A DNA stretch of 37,318 nt from Desulfobacterales bacterium. GTDB taxonomy: Bacteria; Desulfobacterota; Desulfobacteria; Desulfobacterales; CAFBRK01. Position numbers and translations under genes: made by a program. Of this stretch, positions 31,197-37,318 are shown one piece after another. The stretch covers positions 1 through 37,318 of the forward strand of contig JAIPEL010000033.1 in the NCBI GenBank assembly GCA_021737185.1, written 5' to 3'. The notes beneath the pieces were generated by a model. The model was not told the DNA's origin. It worked only from the letters and a program-made list of their open reading frames with translations, and did not search any database. Position 1 is the first letter of the stretch. Each line of letters starts with the position of its first letter.

Positions 31197-33854
31197 CTAT
31201 CGAAGCACATCCGAAACCCGCGCCACCATCTCGTCGACTTCTTTTCCCGCAAAGCAGTACTGCATATCGAGGAACCGCTCCCGGAGTTTGACGACTTCCT
31301 TTCGCACGTTTCTGTCTTTTTCGATCACTTCGGCGATGAGGCCGGCCAGGACGGCAAAGTCGGCCGGTTCCATGCCGAAGCGGGTCATCTCCTGTACGCC
31401 GGTGCGAAGCGACCCCGAGGCGGTGAAGCCCTCTTCTTCGGGGGTGGCTTGGTAGTTGCAAATGATGTTGTTTTGCTCCAGGCGTCTTGCGATTTCCGGG
31501 CCCCGGCCGTAGCCGACGTTGATCACCACCTGGTGGGTTTCGGTATAGGAGATGGCAGGGTCTCCGGCCACGGAGAGGCCGGCGTCGGCCAGGGCCGTGG
31601 CAAAGGCCTTGGCGTTTTCCACCACCGCCTTCTGGTAGGGCTCCTTGAACGCGTTCATTTCGTAGGCCGCCAGCAGCAGCCCCAGCAGCGTGCCCAGGTG
31701 GTGGTTGCTCATGGCGCCGGGAAAGGCCCTTCGCTGGATCGCCTCCCACAGGTCCCAGCGGACCTGGTCCTCGGTGAAGTTGACGCCGATCATCCCCCGC
31801 TGGGTGCCGAAGAAGGTCTTGTGGGTGGAACCGGTGACGATGTCGGCCCCCTCCTTGAACGGCTCCTGGAAATAGGGCCCCACCAGCCCCAGCACGTGGG
31901 CCATGTCGTACATCAGCACGCAGTCCGGGATCTCGACCTCGTCGATGATCTTGCGGATCTCGGCCACCGGTTCTTTGTGAAGGACCATGCTCTTTCCCAG
32001 GATGATCAGCTCGGGGCGATGCTCGGCGATGAGTTTTTCCGTTTCTTCCATGTCGATCTTGTACGGGTTTTCGTCCAAGACCGGAAAGTTGACCACCGCC
32101 GGCTTTTCCCAGACCGGATCGCGCTTGACAAAGTCGCGAAGGGCGCCCATGGGCTGGGCCGACAGGTGGCCGCCCTTGATGATGTGGTTGTTCATCACTT
32201 TGCGGATGCGGCGCTGCTCCCGCTTTCTGTCGGCCCGGTTCAAAAAGTCGACCATGGCCGAAAATACGGCGGTGTTGGCCATCTGCCCGGAGATGACCCG
32301 GGGTTCGATCTCGGTGCAGCCGAGAAACTTTTGAAGCTCACACTTGAGCAGATATTCCACCTCGCAGATGAAGTCGGTTCCCTGGTAGTAGAAGACGTCG
32401 GCTTCCTTGAAGGCCTTGACCGGCTTGTGTTCGGCATATCGGCCGGAGGGGTCGGTGATCGACAGCAGCCGGGTAAGCGGCGAGGCGGTCTGCTCCGAGG
32501 GGATCAGGTTGATGCACTGCTTCTGGCGCCACAAGTGGTTTTCCACGGACCGGGCGGCCAGGTCCCGCACGTTGTCGAACATTTCGTCTGCAGCGCAGAC
32601 GTCTTTTCGCTCTTCGCTGAGCTCGTCGTGGAGCACGGGCCACGCATAGGGCGGGGCCTCGTTTCGCAGAAAGTAGGGAACGACCACCGCCGGGATCTGT
32701 TTGCCCCGGATGTCGATGTCGATCCGGTCTCCTTCCACGATGTCGGCGTTGACCAAAGCAAGGGCGACGGCCCGCCGGCCGGTCTCTTCGCCCAGCCGCG
32801 AGTCGATGCCGGTGCCTTTCACCTTCCAGTAGGGGACCATCGTGCCGGAAGTGACAAATCCTGCCGGCAGGCCGTTCCGGTAGACCTGGGCGCCGGCCCG
32901 CGCGATTCCTTTGCCGGTCAGTGCCACGGGCTGGATGATCCGGGGCAGGGCGGCCATGTTTCGGAAATCCCGGTCCACGATCCACTTGAACGCCTCGAAC
33001 TGCATCAAAAGGGCGTCCCGGCCGATGAAGTCCCCTTTGAGGCGGGAGAAGCTCACCGCGAATCGGGCCAGGGGGCAGGCAAAGATCGGAATCGGGTTTC
33101 CTTCCGGGTCGTTGCCCAACTCGTGGCCGTACAGGGGAAGGCCGGCCTCCAGGCGCAGGGTGTCTCTGGCGCCCAGGCCGACCGGCACCGCGCCCCGCTG
33201 TGCGAGCCCCCGCCAAATGCCGGCAGCGCGGCCGCTGTCGACAAAGAGCTCGAAACAAAGCGGCTCTCCGGTGTAGCCGGTGCGGCCGATCATCACCTTG
33301 GCGCCGTCGATCTCGGCCGTGGAAAGGGTGTTTCTCATCGGCTCGGGCAGCCTTCCCTTGGCGAGCATGCCGGAAAGAATGTCCTTGGACGCGGGCCCCT
33401 GGAGGCTGATCATGGCCGTCTCCGCGGTTTGGTCGATCAGCTCCACGTCGACGAAATCCGGCAGGATCGTGCCGAAATGGGCCAGGTTCTTTTCCCGGTT
33501 GGCCGCGTTGACCACCAGCAGGTAGCGGTCTTCTTCGAAGCGGTAGAGGTAGGCGTCGTCGATGGCATAGCCTTTGGGATCGGGCACCATGGTGTACTGG
33601 CTTTCGTCCAGCTCCAGGGCTGCTGCGTTGTTGGTGAGCACGTGCTGTAAAAAGGAAAGCGCGTTCTGGCCCTGCACGATGAACCGGCCCATGTGGGACA
33701 CGTCGAACAGCCCCGCCTTCTTGCGGCAGGCCAGGTGTTCTGCGATGATGCCGTCCTTGTACTGCACCGGCATCTCCCATCCCCCGAACTCCACCATCTG
33801 CGCACCGGCAGCCGTGTGCTCCTCATACAGCGGCGTCCGCAACAATTCGGCCAT
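31197..33854 (-). CDS. Fused aminomethyltransferase (GcvT) and serine hydroxymethyltransferase
   Basis: An 885-residue fusion. Residues 1 to about 395 are a GcvT (T-protein) domain: LYEEHTAAGAQMVEFGGWEM, CRKKAGLFDVSHMGRF, ISLQGP, GRTGYTGEPLCFEL and a C-terminal beta-barrel with VTSGTMVPYWK. Residues about 425-885 are a serine hydroxymethyltransferase domain: INLIPSEQTAS (catalytic Glu retained), YAEHKP, RVISGQMANTAVFSAM, and the PLP lysine K679 in TGSTHKTFFG. The T protein makes methylene-tetrahydrofolate from H-protein-bound aminomethyl; SHMT uses that cofactor to make serine from glycine. One polypeptide could channel it. The SHMT domain is divergent (YYQG for YYGG). ATG 33854 follows GGGAGG. 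Confidence 0.93.
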   Translation of the reverse strand: MAELLRTPLYEEHTAAGAQMVEFGGWEMPVQYKDGIIAEHLACRKKAGLFDVSHMGRFIVQGQNALSFLQHVLTNNAAALELDESQYTMVPDPKGYAIDDAYLYRFEEDRYLLVVNAANREKNLAHFGTILPDFVDVELIDQTAETAMISLQGPASKDILSGMLAKGRLPEPMRNTLSTAEIDGAKVMIGRTGYTGEPLCFELFVDSGRAAGIWRGLAQRGAVPVGLGARDTLRLEAGLPLYGHELGNDPEGNPIPIFACPLARFAVSFSRLKGDFIGRDALLMQFEAFKWIVDRDFRNMAALPRIIQPVALTGKGIARAGAQVYRNGLPAGFVTSGTMVPYWKVKGTGIDSRLGEETGRRAVALALVNADIVEGDRIDIDIRGKQIPAVVVPYFLRNEAPPYAWPVLHDELSEERKDVCAADEMFDNVRDLAARSVENHLWRQKQCINLIPSEQTASPLTRLLSITDPSGRYAEHKPVKAFKEADVFYYQGTDFICEVEYLLKCELQKFLGCTEIEPRVISGQMANTAVFSAMVDFLNRADRKREQRRIRKVMNNHIIKGGHLSAQPMGALRDFVKRDPVWEKPAVVNFPVLDENPYKIDMEETEKLIAEHRPELIILGKSMVLHKEPVAEIRKIIDEVEIPDCVLMYDMAHVLGLVGPYFQEPFKEGADIVTGSTHKTFFGTQRGMIGVNFTEDQVRWDLWEAIQRRAFPGAMSNHHLGTLLGLLLAAYEMNAFKEPYQKAVVENAKAFATALADAGLSVAGDPAISYTETHQVVINVGYGRGPEIARRLEQNNIICNYQATPEEEGFTASGSLRTGVQEMTRFGMEPADFAVLAGLIAEVIEKDRNVRKEVVKLRERFLDMQYCFAGKEVDEMVARVSDVLR

Positions 33855-33904
33855 GGCATCCTCCCGATCTTTCAAAAAATATGAATATGAAAAGTTTATC
33901 GAAT

Positions 33905-34165
33905 TTAAAGTTTCGTCTTCAATTGTTCCTTGGATTCGGCGTAGACATCTTCGGCCTTGATGTTGCCGGCGGTGAATCGATTCCTTGCCCGCATGATCCG
34001 CCGATAGCCTTCTTCCCTTTTTAACCGCTTGTAGGCATCATAGGAAATCAGCACGGCCACGGGGGTACCCCGGCGGGTGACAATAACCTCGTCTTCCTTT
34101 TCGACGCTTTCCCGGATCAGCCGGCTGAAATCGAGTTTTCCCTCTGCGATATTGATGGTGGTCAT
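33905..34165 (-). CDS. Phd/YefM-type antitoxin without a toxin partner
   Basis: An 86-residue protein with the Phd/YefM N-terminal DNA-binding fold: MTTINIAEGKLDFSRLIRES, then EVIVTRRGTPVAVLIS and DAYKRLK. The C-terminal tail (RIMRARNRFTAGNIKAED) would normally bind a toxin. Antitoxins of this type are autoregulating repressors. No RelE, Doc or PIN frame follows on the same strand; the next gene, 50 bases on, is the GcvT-SHMT fusion. It could therefore be an orphan antitoxin or a recruited regulator of that gene. AAAGGA precedes the ATG. Confidence 0.82.
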   Translation of the reverse strand: MTTINIAEGKLDFSRLIRESVEKEDEVIVTRRGTPVAVLISYDAYKRLKREEGYRRIMRARNRFTAGNIKAEDVYAESKEQLKTKL

Positions 34166-34467
34166 TTAATGGATTCCTTTATGGTCATGTGGCAAGACGG
34201 TTTTATTGCGGCCTGTCATCGATGTCAACTTGTCTCTCCGGATTCATCCGGCGCTTTTCCCCGAATCTCGCGCAGAGGCGCTGAGGTGCAGAGAAGGGGA
34301 CAACTTATTAAAAATTCCTTCGCGCCGCCGCATTTGTGTGCGAAACCTTGTCGCAGTTTCCGCCCCGGCGGGCGGAGGATCCCGCCGGCGCCGGGCGGCC
34401 TGATCCCGCTTTATGTTCATCCCTCGATGGGATATGAAGTATTGTCGAAATCGCGGGTCCCGTTGAC
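34166..34467. other. Gene-free gap with an octamer tract
   Basis: 34267-34298 is an octamer tract (CGCAGAGG, CGCTGAGG, TGCAGAGA), of the same class as 36601-36632. A GC-rich inverted segment (GGCGGAGGATCCCGCCGG) lies near 34370-34390. I see no convincing gene and no ribosome-binding site before the next frame. Confidence 0.5.
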
Positions 34468-36567
34468 GTGAAAATTTTACGAGTCGGAATGTACTATTAC
34501 CACATCGGCCGGTACGACAGGGCGCTTACGTACCTCGATCAGGCCCTCCAGATCCGAAGACGGCTCGATAACCCCAGGCAGGTGGCCCAGTCCCTGGACA
34601 ACATCGGGGCCGCCTATCTTTTACAGAAGAGATACCGGCAGGCCGAAGACGCCTTCATGGAAAGAAGATCCCTTCAATCGAGGATCAAGGGGATCAAGCT
34701 GAACTACTCGGGCCTCATCGAAACGTGCATCGCCACGGGAAGGTACAAGGAGGCGCTGTCCCTCATCCAGGAGATGCCTTCGCCAGCAAAGGAGCGGGAC
34801 GCCTACCGGGCGGACTACCACAGCCAGCACGGCAGGATACTCAAAGGCATGGGAAGCTTCAAGGAGGCTTCCAGGGAGTTGCTTGCCTCGGTCACCATCA
34901 TCGAGGAGATGAGGCAGCTTGCCGGCGCCAGAAGCGGTTTTCTCGGCGGCGGCAGCGCGGGCGGGCGTTTCCGCGCCTACCGGGCGTTGGTGGAGGCCCT
35001 GGCCGAACGGGCGATCGCGGGGGACGGGGCGGATCCGCAATTTTCCGCCTACGGCAAAGACACCGCAGCCGGCGGCTTTTATTTTGCCGAGGCCACGAAG
35101 GCCAGAACCCTTCTCGAGGCCATGGCCGCAGGCTCGAAGCAGGGGGGCGCAGTGGACCTGCCCGCAAACTTGCGGCAAAAAGAGGCCGACCTGCTCGACC
35201 GGCTTGCCCGGGTGGAGAAGCAATGGGATGCCGCCCTGCGGCAGGGCGGCTCGGCCCTGGCCGAGCTCATAAACCGAAAAGACAGGCTGAAAGGAGAACT
35301 TGCCTCGCTGGTCGCATCCCTGAGAAAGGAATATCCGATCTATGCCGCGCTTCACTACCCCAAGCCCATGGCCCCCGAAGAGCTTCCCCTTGAAGAAGGG
35401 GAGGTTCTTTTCGAATACGCCCTCGGAGAGGACAGCAGCTTTGTCTTCGTGGTGAGAAAGGGGGGCGTCGGGCGGGTAGTCAAGATTCCCGAAGGCAGGG
35501 AGGCGCTGGAGGAAAAGGTGAGGCGCTTTGTCGAGATGCTGAGTGAAGACGGCGGGGAGGCCTTTTCCACGAAATCGGCAAAGGAGCTCTACGACCTTCT
35601 TCTTTCCCGCCCTCTCGGCGGCGTAAAACAGACCGAAAAGATCATCCTCGTCCCGGACGGCATGCTCGGGCTGCTTCCCTTCGAGGCCCTGGTTGTCGAG
35701 GAGAAAAGAGACCCCGCAGACAGCGTCTTTGCGGCAGACCGCTGGACCTTTACCTACGCCCAGTCCGCCACCGTGCTCGGGTTTACCCGGATGCTCGGCC
35801 AAGGAGAGGCTAAAAGGCCTCTCTTTGCGCTGGGAAACCCGGTGTACGACAAAAACGACCCGCGCTATCTTGCCCATCTTGCCGGCAGGGACGGCCCCGT
35901 CCTCGAAGGCGATCTCAACCGATATGCCTTCCGGGGCGTGACCTTGGTGCCCAAGGACGGGCCCGAAGACGACGGCTTTGCCAGCGTCTATTTTCCGCCC
36001 CTGCCTGAGACCGAGGAGGAGGTCAGGGCCGTCGCCGGCCTTTTCGGCATCGCGGTCGCACCGCCGGACGTGCTGTTGAACATGGCGGCCAGCGAGACCG
36101 GGCTTCGCGCCTCTTTTCTGGGCGACTACCGGATCCTGCACTTTGCCACCCACGCCGACCTGCCGGGAAAGCTGCAGTCCATTCGGGAACCGTTTCTCCT
36201 CCTGGGGCAGGTCGGAAACAGCGCTGGCGACGACGGTTTTCTGACCCTTTCCGAGGTGCTCGACCTCGAGCTCGGCGCCGATATGGTGGTGCTCTCGGCC
36301 TGTCTCACCGGCAAGGGAAAGATGATGGAAGGCGAGGGCGTGGCGAGCCTGGCCAGGGCCTTCATGCACGCGGGTTCAAGATCGGTGGTGGTCAGCCTGT
36401 GGGAGGTGGCGTCCGTGGAGGCGGTGGAGTTCATGAAGGCTTTTTACGGCCGCCTGGCGGTCGGCACGGGCAGGGCCGAGGCGCTGACCCTGGCCCGCCG
36501 CGACATCCGGACCAGGTTCCCGAACCCCTATTACTGGGCGGTTTTCATCCTCCACGGCGACGGGTAG
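34468..36567 (+). CDS. TPR-CHAT domain protein, likely 5'-truncated
   Basis: A 699-residue frame. Residues 1-160 are tetratricopeptide repeats (YYYHIGRYDRALTYLDQALQ, ALSLIQEM), 170-300 is helical (VEKQWDAALRQGG), and about 370-699 is a CHAT caspase-like domain with the catalytic dyad H562 (ILHFATHAD) and C612 (VLSACLTGKG), and GVASLARAFMHAGSRSVVVS downstream. CHAT domains are cysteine proteases found in cell-death, defence and signalling proteins. The GTG start has no ribosome-binding site, begins inside the first TPR, and upstream sequence in frame closes at 34435, so a signal peptide and further TPRs have probably been lost. No adaptor or substrate gene is adjacent. Confidence 0.83.
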   Translation: MKILRVGMYYYHIGRYDRALTYLDQALQIRRRLDNPRQVAQSLDNIGAAYLLQKRYRQAEDAFMERRSLQSRIKGIKLNYSGLIETCIATGRYKEALSLIQEMPSPAKERDAYRADYHSQHGRILKGMGSFKEASRELLASVTIIEEMRQLAGARSGFLGGGSAGGRFRAYRALVEALAERAIAGDGADPQFSAYGKDTAAGGFYFAEATKARTLLEAMAAGSKQGGAVDLPANLRQKEADLLDRLARVEKQWDAALRQGGSALAELINRKDRLKGELASLVASLRKEYPIYAALHYPKPMAPEELPLEEGEVLFEYALGEDSSFVFVVRKGGVGRVVKIPEGREALEEKVRRFVEMLSEDGGEAFSTKSAKELYDLLLSRPLGGVKQTEKIILVPDGMLGLLPFEALVVEEKRDPADSVFAADRWTFTYAQSATVLGFTRMLGQGEAKRPLFALGNPVYDKNDPRYLAHLAGRDGPVLEGDLNRYAFRGVTLVPKDGPEDDGFASVYFPPLPETEEEVRAVAGLFGIAVAPPDVLLNMAASETGLRASFLGDYRILHFATHADLPGKLQSIREPFLLLGQVGNSAGDDGFLTLSEVLDLELGADMVVLSACLTGKGKMMEGEGVASLARAFMHAGSRSVVVSLWEVASVEAVEFMKAFYGRLAVGTGRAEALTLARRDIRTRFPNPYYWAVFILHGDG

Positions 36568-37002
36568 AGCCCGCCGGCGGCCGGAAACGTTCCCGGATAT
36601 CGTGCAGGGACGCAGGGGCGCAGAGAGGGGCAATTCTTATCACTCAACTGTCGGGATTCATGACGCCGAGAAATGGATAATTTGCTGCCGGAATGACGAT
36701 TCTTGAATTGTGACACAGCCTGCTGCGCGGGAATGACAAAAAAAAAGAAAATAGCGTCCCGCTTTCTTCGATCGGGAGCGGCGCCTCTTGCGGACGTTTG
36801 ACATCTGAAACCATGAAGCTGAAAATAACAACCGATTGTGGCGAGGTAGATTGGCAGGCCGTCGCCGGCACGCTCAAAAAATCGGCATGGCCTATTGTTC
36901 ACCGGAGGTGCATCGGAGGGCGTTTAAAGCCAGACACACGGCTGTGTTCATACGAACCTTGCCGCTGACCGCGGCGGGATTCAAAGTTCCAGGTTCAAAA
37001 TT
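36568..37002. other. Gene-free region after the CHAT gene
   Basis: There is no gene. 36601-36632 is an octamer tract (TGCAGGGA, CGCAGGGG, CGCAGAGA). 36690-36738 looks like a degenerate REP pair (GGAATGACG ... CGCGGGAATGACA). The rest, to the MITE-like element at 37003, shows nothing recognisable beyond short unsupported frames. Confidence 0.55.
36645..36692 (+). repeat. 45 bp dispersed repeat, copy 3
   Basis: Reads GGGATTCATGACGCCGAGAA and ends TAATTTGCTGCCGGA; a few differences from copies 1 and 2. It lies about 78 bases after the CHAT gene stop. Confidence 0.8.
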
Positions 37003-37133
37003 GATGCTTTCGTAAAAAGTCCCATAATTGTCGCTCCCGCGAAGGCGTGAGCCCAGAACTGTTTGAAATAACTGGATTCCCGCCTGCGCGGGAATGACAA
37101 AAAAATAAAATGGCGACTTTTTACGAAGCCATC
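37003..37133. mobile_element. MITE-like element 1 with terminal inverted repeats
   Basis: A 131 bp element with inverted ends GATGCTTTCGTAAAAAGTC and GACTTTTTACGAAGCCATC, and internal REP-like GCTCCCGCGAAGGCGTGAGC and GGATTCCCGCC...GGGAATGAC segments. It encodes nothing. It is flanked by AAAATT on both sides (36997-37002 and 37134-37139), and joining the flanks restores a continuous heptamer tract (36982-37148), which indicates insertion with a 6 bp target duplication. Confidence 0.75.
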
Positions 37134-37186
37134 AAAATTCAAGATTAAATCAGGTGATATGTTTAAATTTACCTCGGGGTAATCTT

Positions 37187-37318
37187 GATGGTTTCGTAAA
37201 AAGTCCGAATTTCTCTTTTTTCGTCATTCCCGCGAAAGCGGGAATCCAGTGATTTCGATAAGTTCTGGATTCCGGGTCAAGCCCGGAATGACGCTTCGGG
37301 CACTTTTTACGATTTCAT
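37187..37318. mobile_element. MITE-like element 2 (right end at window edge)
   Basis: Same architecture as element 1: GATGGTTTCGTAAAAAGTCC at the left, GGCACTTTTTACGATTTCAT at the right, and an inner REP pair (GTCATTCCCGCGAAAGCGGG ... CCGGGTCAAGCCCGGAATGA). The last base of the right inverted repeat falls beyond the window, so a target duplication cannot be checked. Confidence 0.75.

Noticed and set aside
31449..33650. Open plus-strand frame of 733 codons opposite the GcvT-SHMT gene
   Set aside because: It mirrors the real gene in the complementary frame of high-GC DNA; the translation has no family motifs, and the minus-strand protein has full catalytic signatures.

Overview
This 37.3 kb window is high-GC chromosomal sequence. 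The gene content suggests a strictly anaerobic, metal-rich heterotroph, most likely a Desulfobacterota (deltaproteobacterial, sulfate-reducer-like) genome: a tungsten/molybdenum aldehyde:ferredoxin oxidoreductase, Tat-exported proteins, an AmmeMemoRadiSam set, and glycine-cleavage and lipoate genes. The taxonomy is inferred from gene families only; there is no rRNA or other marker.

Layout. (1) 1-4136, minus strand: a DUF3108 exported protein, a small TPR protein, an aldehyde:ferredoxin oxidoreductase with an extra C-terminal domain, and the start of an iron-containing alcohol dehydrogenase, closely packed. (2) 4386-7510, plus strand: an AmmeMemoRadiSam pair, a Tat-signal radical SAM enzyme and a signal-bearing Memo-AMMECR1 fusion. 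(3) 7511-9368: an AT-richer island with a small secreted protein, an NfeD OB-domain fragment and a frameshifted DUF4405 membrane protein. (4) 9369-15041: a membrane spermidine-synthase-like protein, two small membrane proteins, a coiled-coil protein coupled to a histone-deacetylase-like hydrolase, and a Tat-exported molybdopterin oxidoreductase. (5) 15217-24242, minus strand: a peptide-utilisation operon with isoaspartyl dipeptidase, C26 gamma-glutamyl hydrolase, M20 peptidase and a full Dpp/Opp-type ABC transporter. (6) 24382-30708, plus strand: a carboxylesterase, a BON-like protein, gcvH, lipB, an MltF-type transglycosylase, lipA and a DUF169 protein. (7) 30711-34165, minus strand: an OsmC protein, a GcvT-serine hydroxymethyltransferase fusion and an orphan Phd/YefM antitoxin. 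(8) 34468-36567: a TPR-CHAT protease-like protein whose 5' end looks truncated. (9) 36568-37318: gene-free repeats.

How the genes work together. GcvH, LipB and LipA supply the lipoylated H protein, while the GcvT-SHMT fusion would make methylene-tetrahydrofolate from the H-protein-bound aminomethyl group and use it for serine/glycine interconversion in one polypeptide; the P protein is not in the window. The minus-strand operon would import oligopeptides and hydrolyse modified (isoaspartyl, gamma-glutamyl) peptides. AOR and the alcohol dehydrogenase would interconvert acid, aldehyde and alcohol.

The intergenic DNA is unusually repeat-rich. There is a 118-119 bp element with octamer-periodic inverted arms (three copies plus one long variant), a 45 bp repeat in three copies, several other 7- and 8-bp-periodic tracts, REP-like GTCATTCC palindromes, and two MITE-like elements at the right edge. 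One of these is inserted in a heptamer tract with an apparent 6 bp target duplication. The observations I rate highest are the GcvT-SHMT fusion, the export signals on the whole AmmeMemoRadiSam set, the extra domain on AOR, and the repeat families.
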